NCBI RefSeq assembly: GCF_026212465.1
Contig: NC_080059.1
Location: 24,567,292-24,631,291, forward strand
Length of the DNA: 64,000 nucleotides
Source of the DNA: Amaranthus tricolor
Lineage: Eukaryota > Streptophyta > Magnoliopsida > Caryophyllales > Amaranthaceae
Direction: 5' to 3'
Within the stretch, counting starts at the first letter, position 1; each line of letters opens with the position of its first letter. This document shows, piece after piece, positions 13,381-27,411 of this stretch. A program made the translations under genes and the position numbers. The notes beneath the pieces were generated by a model. It worked only from the letters and a program-made list of their open reading frames with translations, did not search any database and was not told the DNA's origin.

Positions 13381-16320
13381 TTGATCATTGATCGTTGTTC
13401 ATTCTTCATTGATCATTGACACTTGTTCATTCTTCATCGTTCATTCGTCATTGATCATTGATCCTTGTTCATTCTTCATCGTTCATTCGTCATTGACCAT
13501 TACTCCTTGTTCATTCTTCATCGTTCATTCTTCATTGATCATTGATCCTTGTTCATTCTTAATCATTCATTCTTCTTTGATCATTGATCCTTGTTCATTC
13601 TTCATTGATCATTGATCCTTTTTCATTCTTCATTGTTCATTCGTCATTGATCATTGCTCCTTGTTCATTCTTCATCCTTCATTCGTCATTGATCATTGAT
13701 CCTTGTTCATTCTTCATCGTTCATTCGTCATTGACCATTAATCCTTGTTCATTCTTCATCGTTCATTCTTCATTGATCATTGATCCTTGTTCATTCTTCA
13801 TCGTTCATTCGTCATTGACCATTAATCCTTGTTCATTCTTCATCGTTCATTCTTCATTGATCATTGATCCTTGTTCATTATTCATCGTTCATTCTTCTTT
13901 GATCATTGATCCTTGTTCATTCTGCATTGATCATTGATCCTTGTTCATTCTTCATCGTTCATACGTCATTGATCATTGATCCTTGTTCATTCTTCATTGA
14001 TCATTGATCCTTGTTCATTCTTCATCGTTCATTCGTCATTGATCATTGATCCTTGTTCATTCTTCATCATTCATTCGTCATTGACCATTACTCCTTGTTC
14101 ATTCTTCATCGTTCATTCTTCATCGTTCATTCTTCATTGATCATTGATCCTTGTTCATTCTTCATCGTTCATTCTTCTTTGATCATTGATCCTTGTTCAT
14201 TCTTCATTGATCATTGATCCTTGTTCATTCTTCATCGTTCATTCGTCATTGATCATTGATCCTTGTTCATTCTTCATCGTTCATTCGTCATTGATCATTG
14301 ATCCTTGTTCATTCTTCATCGTTCATTCGTCATTGACCATTAATCCTTGTTCATTCTTCATCGTTCATTCTTCATTGATCATTGATCCTTGTTCATTCTT
14401 CATCGTTCATTCGTCATTGACCATTAATCCTTGTTCATTCTTCATCGTTCATTCTTCATTGATCATTGATCCTTGTTCATTCTTAATCGTTCATTCTTCT
14501 TTGATCATTGATCCTTGTTCATTCTTCATCGTTCATTCTTCTTTGATCATTGATCCTTGTTCATTCTTCATTGATCATTGATCCTTGTTCATTCTTCATC
14601 GTTCATTCGTCATTGATCATTGATCCTTGTTCATTCTTCATCGTTCATTCGTCATTGATCATTGATCCTTGTTCATTCTTCATCGTTCATTCGTCATTGA
14701 CCATTAATCCTTGTTCATTCTTCATCGTTCATTCTTCATTGATCATTGATCCTTGTTCATTTTTCATCGTTCATTCGTCATTGACCATTAATCCTTGTTC
14801 ATTCTTCATCGTTCATTCTTCATTGATCATTGATCCTTGTTCATTCTTAATCGTTCATTCTTCTTTGATCATTGATTTTTGTTCATTCTTCATCGTTCAT
14901 TCTTCTTTGATCATTGATCCTTGTTCATTCTTCATAAATCATTGATCCTTGTTGATTCTTCATCGTTCATTCGTCATTGATCATTGATCCTTGTTCATTC
15001 TTCATCGTTCATTCGTCATTGATCATTGCTCCTTGTTCATTCTTCATCCTTCATTCGTCATTGATCATTGATCCTTGTTCATTCTTCATCGTTCATTCGT
15101 CATTGACCATTAATCCTTGTTCATTCTTCATCGTTCATTCTTCATTGATCATTGATCCTTGTTCATTCTTCATCGTTCATTCGTCATTGATCATTGATCC
15201 TTGTTCATTCTTCATCGTTCATTCGTCATTGACCATTACTCCTTGTTCATTCTTCATCGTTCATTCTTCATTGATCATTGATCCTTGTTCATTCTTAATC
15301 ATTCATTCTTCTTTGATCATTGATCCTTGTTCATTCTTCATTGATCATTGATCCTTTTTCATTCTTCATCGTTCATTCGTCATTGATCATTGCTCCTTGT
15401 TCATTCTTCATCCTTCATTCGTCATTGATCATTGATCCTTGTTCATTCTTCATCGTTCATTCGTCATTGACCATTAATCCTTGTTCATTCTTTATCGTTC
15501 ATTCTTCATTGATCATTGATCCTTGTTCATTCTTCATCGTTCATTCGTCATTGACCATTAATCCTTGTTCATTCTTCATCGTTCATTCTTCATTGATCAT
15601 TGATCCTTGTTCATTATTCATCGTTCATTCTTCTTTGATCATTGATCCTTGTTCATTCTGCATTGATCATTGATCCTTGTTCATTCTTCATCGTTCATTC
15701 GTCATTGATCATTGATCCTTGTTCATTCTTCATTGATCATTGATCCTTGTTCATTCTTCATCGTTCATTCGTCATTGATCATTGATCCTTGTTCATTCTT
15801 CATCATTCATTCGTCATTGACCATTACTCCTTGTTCATTCTTCATCGTTCATTCTTCATTGATCATTGATCCTTGTTCATTCTTCTTTGATCATTGATCC
15901 TTGTTCATTCTTCATTGATCATTGATCCTTGTTCATTCTTCATCGTTCATTCGTCATTGATCATTGATCCTTGTTCATTCTTCATCGTTCATTCGTCGTT
16001 GATCATTGATCCTTGTTCATTCTTCATCGTTCATTCGTCATTGACCATTAATCCTTGTTCATTCTTCATCGTTCATTCTTCATTGATCATTGATCCTTGT
16101 TCATTCTTCATCGTTCATTCGTCATTGACCATTAATCCTTGTTCATTCTTCATCGTTCATTCTTCATTGATCATTGATCCTTGTTCATTCTTCATCGTTC
16201 ATTCTTCTTTGATCATTGATCCTTGTTCATTCTTCATCGTTCATTCTTCTTTGATCATTCATCCTTGTTCATTCTTCATTGATCATTGATCCTTGTTCAT
16301 TCTTCATCGTTCATTCGTCA
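13381..16320. repeat. 2.94-kb duplicate, copy 1
   Basis: Landmarks at 13388, 13584, 14186, 14550, 14977, 15320 and 15712 all recur at +2,940 (70 x 42). Private variants shared only with the next copy include gacacttgttc near 13,418, atacgtcatt near 13,962, gatttttgttc near 14,875, ttctttatcg near 15,489 and cgtcgttgatc near 15,993. Near 15,870 this copy lacks one 14-mer that copy 2 has, so the last matches run at +2,954. The final 150 bp or so no longer match copy 2. Confidence 0.8.
14089..14144. repeat. 56-bp long unit (A-B-B-C)
   Basis: Doubled B module inside the first 2.94-kb duplicate, following a tactcc-type A module as at the other sites. Confidence 0.9.
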
Positions 16321-19240
16321 TTGATCATTGATCGTTGTTCATTCTTCATTGATCATTGACACTTGTTCATTCTTCATCGTTCATTCGTCATTGATCATTG
16401 ATCCTTGTTCATTCTTCATCGTTCATTCGTCATTGACCATTACTCCTTGTTCATTCTTCATCGTTCATTCTTCATTGATCATTGATCCTTGTTCATTCTT
16501 AATCATTCATTCTTCTTTGATCATTGATCCTTGTTCATTCTTCATTGATCATTGATCCTTTTTCATTCTTCATTGTTCATTCGTCATTGATCATTGCTCC
16601 TTGTTCATTCTTCATCCTTCATTCGTCATTGATCATTGATCCTTGTTCATTCTTCATCGTTCATTCGTCATTGACCATTAATCCTTGTTCATTCTTCATC
16701 GTTCATTCTTCATTGATCATTGATCCTTGTTCATTCTTCATCGTTCATTCGTCATTGACCATTAATCCTTGTTCATTCTTCATCGTTCATTCTTCATTGA
16801 TCATTGATCCTTGTTCATTATTCATCGTTCATTCTTCTTTGATCATTGATCCTTGTTCATTCTGCATTGATCATTGATCCTTGTTCATTCTTCATCGTTC
16901 ATACGTCATTGATCATTGATCCTTGTTCATTCTTCATTGATCATTCATCCTTGTTCATTCTTCATCGTTCATTCGTCATTGATCATTGATCCTTGTTCAT
17001 TCTTCATCATTCATTCGTCATTGACCATTACTCCTTGTTCATTCTTCATCGTTCATTCTTCATCGTTCATTCTTCATTGATCATTGATCCTTGTTCATTC
17101 TTCATCGTTCATTCTTCTTTGATCATTGATCCTTGTTCATTCTTCATTGATCATTGATCCTTGTTCATTCTTCATCGTTCATTCGTCATTGATCATTGAT
17201 CCTTGTTCATTCTTCATCGTTCATTCGTCATTGATCATTGATCCTTGTTCATTCTTCATCGTTCATTCGTCATTGACCATTAATCCTTGTTCATTCTTCA
17301 TCGTTCATTCTTCATTGATCATTGATCCTTGTTCATTCTTCATCGTTCATTCGTCATTGACCATTAATCCTTGTTCATTCTTCATCGTTCATTCTTCATT
17401 GATCATTGATCCTTGTTCATTCTTAATCGTTCATTCTTCTTTGATCATTGATCCTTGTTCATTCTTCATCGTTCATTCTTCTTTGATCATTGATCCTTGT
17501 TCATTCTTCATTGATCATTGATCCTTGTTCATTCTTCATCGTTCATTCGTCATTGATCATTGATCCTTGTTCATTCTTCATCGTTCATTCGTCATTGATC
17601 ATTGATCCTTGTTCATTCTTCATCGTTCATTCGTCATTGACCATTAATCCTTGTTCATTCTTCATCGTTCATTCTTCATTGATCATTGATCCTTGTTCAT
17701 TTTTCATCGTTCATTCGTCATTGACCATTAATCCTTGTTCATTCTTCATCGTTCATTCTTCATTGATCATTGATCCTTGTTCATTCTTAATCGTTCATTC
17801 TTCTTTGATCATTGATTTTTGTTCATTCTTCATCGTTCATTCTTCTTTGATCATTGATCCTTGTTCATTCTTCATAAATCATTGATCCTTGTTGATTCTT
17901 CATCGTTCATTCGTCATTGATCATTGATCCTTGTTCATTCTTCATCGTTCATTCGTCATTGATCATTGCTCCTTGTTCATTCTTCATCCTTCATTCGTCA
18001 TTGATCATTGATCCTTGTTCATTCTTCATCGTTCATTCGTCATTGACCATTAATCCTTGTTCATTCTTCATCGTTCATTCTTCATTGATCATTGATCCTT
18101 GTTCATTCTTCATCGTTCATTCGTCATTGATCATTGATCCTTGTTCATTCTTCATCGTTCATTCGTCATTGACCATTACTCCTTGTTCATTCTTCATCGT
18201 TCATTCTTCATTGATCATTGATCCTTGTTCATTCTTAATCATTCATTCTTCTTTGATCATTGATCCTTGTTCATTCTTCATTGATCATTGATCCTTTTTC
18301 ATTCTTCATCGTTCATTCGTCATTGATCATTGCTCCTTGTTCATTCTTCATCCTTCATTCGTCATTGATCATTGATCCTTGTTCATTCTTCATCGTTCAT
18401 TCGTCATTGACCATTAATCCTTGTTCATTCTTTATCGTTCATTCTTCATTGATCATTGATCCTTGTTCATTCTTCATCGTTCATTCGTCATTGACCATTA
18501 ATCCTTGTTCATTCTTCATCGTTCATTCTTCATTGATCATTGATCCTTGTTCATTATTCATCGTTCATTCTTCTTTGATCATTGATCCTTGTTCATTCTG
18601 CATTGATCATTGATCCTTGTTCATTCTTCATCGTTCATTCGTCATTGATCATTGATCCTTGTTCATTCTTCATTGATCATTGATCCTTGTTCATTCTTCA
18701 TCGTTCATTCGTCATTGATCATTGATCCTTGTTCATTCTTCATCATTCATTCGTCATTGACCATTACTCCTTGTTCATTCTTCATCGTTCATTCTTCATT
18801 GATCATTGATCCTTGTTCATTCTTCATCGTTCATTCTTCTTTGATCATTGATCCTTGTTCATTCTTCATTGATCATTGATCCTTGTTCATTCTTCATCGT
18901 TCATTCGTCATTGATCATTGATCCTTGTTCATTCTTCATCGTTCATTCGTCGTTGATCATTGATCCTTGTTCATTCTTCATCGTTCATTCGTCATTGACC
19001 ATTAATCCTTGTTCATTCTTCATCGTTCATTCTTCATTGATCATTGATCCTTGTTCATTCTTCATCGTTCATTCGTCATTGACCATTAATCCTTGTTCAT
19101 TCTTCATCGTTCATTCTTCATTGATCATTGATCCTTGTTCATTCTTAATCGTTCATTCTTCTTTGATCATTGATCCTTGTTCATTCTTCATCGTTCATTC
19201 TTCTTTGATCATTGATCCTTGTTCATTCTTCATTGATCAT
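16321..19240. repeat. 2.94-kb duplicate, copy 2
   Basis: This copy repeats the variant order of 13,381-16,180, including the rare atacgtcatt (near 16,902), gatttttgttc (near 17,815), ttctttatcg (near 18,429) and cgtcgttgatc (near 18,947). A private change gives tcattcatcc near 16,944. The tail after about 19.13 kb instead resembles the left-domain HOR around 5.5-5.97 kb. The right boundary is approximate. Confidence 0.78.
17029..17084. repeat. 56-bp long unit (A-B-B-C)
   Basis: Doubled B module at +2,940 from 14,089, in the second 2.94-kb duplicate. Confidence 0.9.
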
Positions 19241-21819
19241 TGATCCTTGTTCATTCTTCATCGTTCATTCGTCATTGATCATTGATCCTTGTTCATTCTT
19301 CATCGTTCATTCGTCATTGATCATTGATCCTTGTTCAATCTTCATCGTTCATTCGTCATTGACCATTAATCCTTGTTCATTCTTCATCGTTCATTCTTCA
19401 TTGATCATTGATCCTTGTTCATTCTTCATCGTTCATTCGTCATTGACCATTAATCCTTGTTCATTCTTCATCGTTCATTCTTCATTGATCATTGATCCTT
19501 GTTCATTCTTAATCGTTCATTCTTCTTTGATCATTGATCCTTGTTCATTCTTCATCGTTCATTCTTCTTTGATCATTGATCCTTGTTCATTCTTCATAAA
19601 TCATTGATCCTTGTTCATTCTTCATCGTTCATTCGTCATTGATCATTGATCCTTGTTCATTCTTCATCATTCATTCGTCATTGACCATTAATCCTTGTTC
19701 ATTCTTCATCGTTCATTCTTCATTGATCATTGATCCTTGTTCATTCTTCATCGTTCATTCATCATTGACCATTAATCCTTGTTCATTCTTCATCGTTCAT
19801 TCTTCATTGATCATTGATCCTTGTTCATTCTTCATCGTTCATTCTTCTTTGATCATTGATCCTTGTTCATTCTTCATTGATCATTGATCCTTGTTCATTT
19901 TTCATCGTTCATTCGTCATTGATCATTGATCCTTGTTCATTCTTCATCGTTCATTCGTCATTGACCATTATTCCTTGTTCATTCTTCATCGTTCATTCTT
20001 CATTGATCATTGATCCTTGTTCATTCTTCATCGTTCATTCTTCTTTGATCATTGTTCCTTGTTCATTCTTCATTAATCATTGATCCTTGTTCATTCTTCA
20101 TCGTTCATTACTCATTGATCAATGATCCTTGTTCATTCTTCATCGTTCATTCGTCATTGACCATTACTCCTTGTTTATTCTTCATCGTTCATTCTTCATT
20201 GATCATTGATCCTTGTTCATTCTTCATCGTTCATTCATCATTGATCATTGATCCTTGTTCATTCTTCATCGTTCATTCGTCATTGACCATTAATCCTTGT
20301 TCATTCTTCGTCGTTCATTCTTCATTGATCATTGATCCTTGTTCATTCTTCATCGTTCATTCTTCATTGATCATTGATCCTTGTTCATTCTTCATCGTTC
20401 ATTCGTCATTGACCATTAATCCTTGTTCATTCTTCATCGTTCATTCTTCATTGATCATTGTTCCTTGTTCATTCTTCATCGTTCATTTTTCTTTGATCAT
20501 TGATCCTTGTTCATTCTTCATTGATCATTGATCCTTGTTCATTCTTCATCGTTCATTCGTCATTGATCATTGATCCTTGTTCATTCTTCATCGTTCATTC
20601 GTCATTGATCATTGATCCTTGTTCATTCTTCATCGTTCATTCGTCATTGACCATTACTCCTTGTTCATTCTTCATCGTTCATTCTTCATTGATCATTGAT
20701 CCATTCGTCATTGACCATTAATCCTTGTTCATTCTTCATCGTTCATTCTTCATTGATCATTGTTCCTTGTTCATTCTTCATCGTTCATTCTTCATTGAGA
20801 ATTGATCCTTGTTCATTCTTCATCGTTGATTCTTCATTGATCATTGATCCTTGTTCATTCTTCATCGTTCATTCTTCATTGATCATTGATCCTTGTTCAT
20901 TCTTCATCGTTCATTCGTCATTGATCATTGATCCTTGTTCATTCTTCATCGTTCATTCGTCATTGACCATTACTCCTTGTTCATTCTTCATCGTTCATTC
21001 TTCATTGATCATTGATCCTTGTTCATTCTTCATCGTTCATTAGTCATTGATCATTGATCCTTGTTCATTCTTCATCGTTCATTCGTCATTGATCATTGAT
21101 CCTTGTTCATTCTTTATCATTCATTCGTCATTGACCATTAATCCTTGTTCATTCTTCATCGTTCATTCTTCATTGATCATTGATCCTTGTTCATTCTTCA
21201 TCGTTCATTCGTCATTGACCATTAATCCTTGTTCATTCTTCATCGTTCATTCTTCATTGATCATTGATCCTTGTTCATTCTTCATCGTTCATTCTTCTTT
21301 GATCATTGATCCTTGTTCATTCTTCATTGATCATTGATCCTTGTTCATTCTTCATCGTTCATTCGTCATTGATCATTGATCCTTGTTCATTCTTCATCGT
21401 TCATTCGTCATTGACCATTATTCCTTGTTCATCATCGTTCATTCTTCATTGATCATTGATCCTTGTTCATTCTTCATCGTTCATTCTTCTTTGATTATTG
21501 ATCCTTGTTCATTCTTCATTAATCATTGATCCTTGTTCATTCTTCATTGTTCATTACTCATTGATCATTGATCCTTGTTCATTCTTCATCGTTCATTCGT
21601 CATTGACCATTACTCCTTGTTCATTCTTCATCGTTCATTCTTCATTGATCATTGATCCTTGTTTATTCTTCATCGTTCATTCGTCATTGATCATTGATCC
21701 TTGTTCATTCTTCATCGTTCATTCGTCATTGACCATTAATCCTTGTTCATTCTTCATCGTTCATTCTTCATTGATCATTGTTCCTTGTTCATTCTTCATC
21801 GTTCATTCTTCTTTGATCA

Positions 21820-23866
21820 TTGATCCTTGTTCATTCTTCATTGATCATTGATCCTTGTTCATTCTTCATCGTTCATTCGTCATTGATCATTGATCCTTGT
21901 TCATTCTTCATCGTTCATTCGTCATTGATCATTGATCCTTGTTCATTCTTCATCGTTCATTCGTCATTGACCATTAATCCTTGTTCATTCTTCATCGTTC
22001 ATTCTTCATTGATCATTGATCCTTGTTCACTCTTCATCGTTCATTCGTCACTGACCATTAATCCTTGTTCATTCTTCATCGTTCATTCTTCTTTGATCTT
22101 TGATCCTTGTTCATTTTTCATCGTTCATTCTTCATTGATCATTGATCCTTGTTCATTCTTCATCGTTCATTCGTCATTGACCATTAATCCTTGTTCATTC
22201 TTCATCGTTCATTCTTCATTGATCATTGTTCCTTGTTCATTCTTCATCGTTCATTCTTCATTGAGAATTGATCCTTGTTCATTCTTCATCGTTCATTCTT
22301 CATTGAGAATTGATCCTTGTTCATTCTTCATCGTTCATTCGTCATTGACCATTACTCCTTGTTCATTCTTCATCGTTCATTCTTCATTGATCATTGAACC
22401 TTGTTCATTCTTCATCGTTCATTCGTCATTGACCATTAATCCTTGTTCATTCTTCATCGTTCATTCTTCATTGATCATTGATCCTTGTTCATTCTTCATC
22501 GTTCATTCTTCTTTGATCATTGATCCTTGTTCATTCTTCATTAATCATTGATCCTTGTTCATTCTTCATCGTTCATTACTCATTGATCATTGATCCTTGT
22601 TCATTCTTCATCGTTCATTCTTCATTGATCATTGATCCTTGTTCATTCTTCATCGTTCATTAGTCATTGATCATTGATCCTTGTTCATTCTTTATCATTC
22701 ATTCGTCATTGACCATTAATCCTTGTTCATTCTTCATCGTTCATTCTTCATTGATCATTGATCCTTGTTCATTCTTCATCGTTCATTCGTCATTGACCAT
22801 TAATCCTTGTTCATTCTTCATCGTTCATTCTTCATTGATCATTGATCCTTGTTCATTCTTCATCGTGCATTCGTCATTGATCATTGATCCTTGTTCATTC
22901 TTCATCGTTCATTCGTCATTGACCATTAATCCTTGTTCATTCTTCGTCGTTCATTCTTCATTGATCATTGATCCTTGTTCACTCTTCATCGTTCATTCGT
23001 CACTGACCATTAATCCTTGTTCATTCTTCATCGTTCATTCTTCTTTGATCATTGATCCTTGTTCATTTTTCATCGTTCATTCTTCATTGATCATTGATCC
23101 TTGTTCATTCTTCATCGTTCATTCGTCATTGACCATTAATCCTTGTTCATTCTTCATCGTTCATTCTTCATTGATCATTGTTCCTTGTTCATTCTTCATC
23201 GTTCATTCTTCATTGAGAATTGATCCTTGTTCATTCTTCATCGTTCATTCTTCATTGAGAATTGATCCTTGTTCATTCTTCATCGTTCATTCGTCATTGA
23301 CCATTACTCCTTGTTCATTCTTCATCGTTCATTCTTCATTGATCATTGAACCTTGTTCATTCTTCATCGTTCATTCGTCATTGACCATTAATCCTTGTTC
23401 ATTCTTCATCGTTCATTCTTCATTGATCATTGATCCTTGTTCATTCTTCATCGTTCATTCTTCTTTGATCATTGATCCTTGTTCATTCTTCATTAATCAT
23501 TGATCCTTGTTCATTCTTCATCGTTCATTACTCATTGATCATTGATCCTTGTTCATTCTTCATCGTTCATTCTTCATTGATCATTGATCCTTGTTCATTC
23601 TTCATCGTTCATTAGTCATTGATCATTGATCCTTGTTCATTCTTTATCATTCATTCGTCATTGACCATTAATCCTTGTTCATTCTTCATCGTTCATTCTT
23701 CATTGATCATTGATCCTTGTTCATTCTTCATCGTTCATTCGTCATTGACCATTAATCCTTGTTCATTCTTCATCGTTCATTCTTCATTGATCATTGATCC
23801 TTGTTCATTCTTCATCGTTCATTCTTCTTTGATCATTGATCCTTGTTCATTCTTCATTGATCATTG
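21820..23866. repeat. 952-bp spaced tandem duplication
   Basis: The segment ending at 22,551 recurs ending at 23,503, and the block starting at 22,667 recurs at 23,619, both at 952 bp (68 x 14). Both copies contain cactgacc, two consecutive gagaattgat units and attgaacc. The second copy diverges after about 23.86 kb. The first copy carries gatctttgatcc near 22,095 where the second has gatcattgatcc. Confidence 0.8.
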
Positions 23867-24842
23867 ATCCTTGTTCATTCTTCATCGTTCATTCGTCATT
23901 GATCATTGATCCTTGTTCATTCTTCATCGTTCATTCGTCATTGACCATTATTCCTTGTTCATCATCGTTCATTCTTCATTGATCATTGATCCTTGTTCAT
24001 TCTTCATCGTTCATTCTTCATTGATCATTGATCCTTGTTCATTCTTCATCGTTCATTCGTCATTGATCATTGATCCTTGTTCATTCTTCATCGTTCATTC
24101 GTCATTGACCATTAATCCTTGTTCATTCTTCGTCGTTCATTCTTCATTGATCATTGATCCTTGTTCATTCTTCATCGTTCATTCTTCATTGATCATTGAT
24201 CCTTGTTCATTCTTCATCGTTCATTAGTCATTGATCATTGATCCTTGTTCATTCTTTATCTTTCATTCGTCATTGACCATTAATCCTTGTTCATTCTTCA
24301 TCGTTCATTCTTCATTGATCATTGATCCTTGTTCATTCTTCATCGTTCATTCGTCATTGACCATTAATCCTTGTTCATTCTTCATCGTTCATTCTTCATT
24401 GATCATTGATCCTTGTTCATTCTTCATCGTTCATTCTTCTTTGATCATTGATCCTTGTTCATTCTTCATTGATCATTGATCCTTGTTCATTCTTCATCGT
24501 TCATTCGTCATTGATCATTGATCCTTGTTCATTCTTCATCGTTCATTCGTCATTGACCATTATTCCTTGTTCATCATCGTTCATTCTTCATTGATCATTG
24601 ATCCTTGTTCATTCTTCATCGTTCATTCTTCATTGATCATTGATCCTTGTTCATTCTTCATCGTTCATTCGTCATTGATCATTGATCCTTGTTCATTCTT
24701 CATCGTTCATTCGTCATTGACCATTAATCCTTGTTCATTCTTCGTCGTTCATTCTTCATTGATCATTGATCCTTGTTCATTCTTCATCGTTCATTCTTCA
24801 TTGATCATTGATCCTTGTTCATTCTTCATCGTTCATTCGTCA
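23619..24842. repeat. 612-bp tandem duplication
   Basis: Landmarks at 23,619 and 23,913 recur at 24,231 and 24,525, a spacing of 612 bp, which is 44 x 14 minus the single 4-bp deletion each copy carries. Copy 2 has ttatctttcatt near 24,255 where copy 1 has ttatcattcatt. The match ends at about 24.83 kb. Confidence 0.85.
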
Positions 24843-26123
24843 TTGACCATTAATCCTTGTTCATTCTTCATCGTTCATTCTTCATTGATCATTGTTCCTT
24901 GTTCATTCTTCATCGTTCATTCTTCTTTGATCATTGATCCTTGTTCATTCTTCATTGATCATTGATCCTTGTTCATTCTTCATCGTTCATTCGTCATTGA
25001 TCATTGATCCTTGTTCATTCTTCATCGTTCATTCGTCATTGATCATTGATCCTTGTTAATTCTTCATCGTTCATTCGTCATTGACCATTAATCCTTGTTC
25101 ATTCTTCATCGTTCATTCTTCATTGATCATTGATCCTTGTTCATTCTTCATCGTTCATTCGTCACTGACCATTAATCCTTGTTCATTCTTCATCGTTCAT
25201 TCTTCTTTCATCATTGATCCTTGTTCATTTTTCATCGTTCATTCTTCATTGATCATTGATCCTTGTTCATTCTTCATCGTTCATTCGTCATTGACCATTA
25301 ATCCTTGTTCATTCTTCATCGTTCATTCGTCATTGACCATTAATCCTTGTTCATTCTTCATCGTTCATTCTTCATTGATCATTGATCCTTGTTCATTCTT
25401 CATCGTTCATTCTTCATTGATCATTGATCCTTGTTCATTCTTCTTCGTTCATTCGTCATTGATCATTGATCCTTGTTCATTCTTCATCGTTCATTCGTCA
25501 TTGACCATTACTCCTTGTTCATTCTTCATCTTTCATTCTTCATTGATCATTGATCCTTGTTCATTCTTCATCGTTCATTCGTCATTGATCATTGATCCTT
25601 ATTCATTCTTCATCGTTCATTCTTCATTTATCATTGATCCTTGTTCATTCTTCATCGTTCATTCTTCATTGATCATTGATCCTTGTTCATTCTTCATCAT
25701 TCATTCGTCATTGACCATTAATCCTTGTTCATTCTTCATCGTTCATTCTTCATTGATCATTGATCCTTGTTCATTCTTCATCGTTCATTCGTCATTGACC
25801 ATTAATCCTTGTTCATTCTTCATCGTTCATTCTTCATTGATCATTGAACCTTGTTCATTCTTCATCGTTCATTCTTCTTTGATCATTGATCCTTGTTCAT
25901 TCTTCATTGATCATTGATCCTTGTTCATTCTTCATCGTTCATTCGTCATTGATCATTGATCCTTGTTCATTCTTCATCCTTCATTCGTCATTGATCATTG
26001 ATCCTTGTTCATTCTTCATCGTTCATTCGTCATTGACCATTAATCCTTGTTCATTCTTCATCGTTCATTCTTCATTGATCATTGATCCTTGTTCATTCTT
26101 CATCGTTCATTCTTCTTTGATCA

Positions 26124-27411
26124 TTGATCCTTGTTCATTCTTCATTGATCATTGATCCTTGTTCATTCTTCATCGTTCATTCGTCATTGATCATTGATCC
26201 TTGTTCATTCTTCATCGTTCATTCGTCATTGACCATTATTCCTTGTTCATTCTTCATCGTTCATTCTTCATTGATCATTGATCCTTGTTCATTCTTCATC
26301 GTTCATTCTTCTTTGATCATTGATCCTTGTTCATTCTTCATTAATCATTGATCCTTGTTCATTCTTCATCGTTCATTACTCATTGATCAATGATCCTTGT
26401 TCATTCTTCATCGTTCATTCGTCATTGACCATTACTCCTTGTTCATTCTTCATCGTTCATTCTTCATTGATCATTGATCCTTGTTCATTCTTCATCGTTC
26501 ATTCGTCATTGATCATTGATCCTTGTTCATTCTTCATCGTTCATTCGTCATTGACCATTAATCCTTGTTCATTCTTCGTCGTTCATTCTTCATTGATCAT
26601 TGATCCTTGTTCATTCTTCATCGTTCATTCTTCATTGATCATTGATCCTTGTTCATTCTTCATCGTTCATTCGTCATTGACCATTAATCCTTGTTCATTC
26701 TTCATCGTTCATTTTTCATTGATCATTGTTCCTTGTTCATTCTTCATCGTTCTTTCTTCTTTGATCATTAATCCTTGTTCATTCTTCATTGATCATTGAT
26801 CCTTGTTCATTCTTCATCGTTCATTCGTCATTGATCATTGATCCTTGTTCATTCTTCATCGTTCATTCGTCATTGACCATTATTCCTTGTTCATTCTTCA
26901 TCGTTCATTCTTCATTGATCATTGATCCTTGTTCATTCTTCATCGTTCATTCTTCTTTGATCATTGATCCTTGTTCATTCTTCATTAATCATTGATCCTT
27001 GTTCATTCTTCATCGTTCATTACTCATTGATCAATGATCCTTGTTCATTCTTCATCGTTCATTCGTCATTGACCATTACTCCTTGTTCATTCTTCATCGT
27101 TCATTCTTCATTGATCATTGATCCTTGTTCATTCATCATCGTTCATTCGTCATTGATCATTGATCCTTGTTCATTCTTCATCGTTCATTCGTCATTGACC
27201 ATTAATCCTTGTTCATTCTTCGTCGTTCATTCTTCATTGATCATTGATCCTTGTTCATTCTTCATCGTTCATTCTTCATTGATCATTGATCCTTGTTCAT
27301 TCTTCATCGTTCATTCGTCATTGACCATTAATCCTTGTTCATTCTTCATCGTTCATTCTTCATTGATCATTGTTCCTTGTTCATTCTTCATCGTTCATTC
27401 TTCTTTGATCA
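26124..27411. repeat. 644-bp tandem pair, instance 1
   Basis: The block starting at 26,320 recurs at 26,964, a spacing of 644 bp (46 x 14). Both contain ttactcattg, gatcaatgat and ttcgtcgttc. The same doubled block appears again near 28.2, 43.0 and 46.4 kb, so the pair was later copied as a unit. Confidence 0.82.

Larger units (their letters stand above)
1..19640. repeat. Left array domain: HORs of about 4.09 kb and 2.94 kb
   Basis: This domain is defined by shared diagnostic variants: tcttcataaa short units, tgcattgatc, ttattcatcg, catccttcattc, a cctttttca variant, and ttaatcattc. The tcttcataaa marker sits at 1461, 5955, 10043, 14929, 17869 and 19591. The first three are 4,494 and 4,088 bp apart, and 14929 and 17869 are 2,940 bp apart. 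The right-domain markers cgtcgttc, gagaattgat and the 4-bp and 20-bp deletions were not seen here. The boundary near 19.64 kb is approximate and is placed just after the last tcttcataaa unit. Confidence 0.85.

Noticed and set aside
19600..19700. A mobile element at the border between the two array domains
   Set aside because: The border consists of ordinary units, with no foreign sequence, terminal repeats or target duplication.
20691..20720. The gatccattcg junctions as insertion or attachment sites
   Set aside because: They are simple 20-bp losses within the repeat. Nothing is inserted and all copies share the same flanks through duplication.
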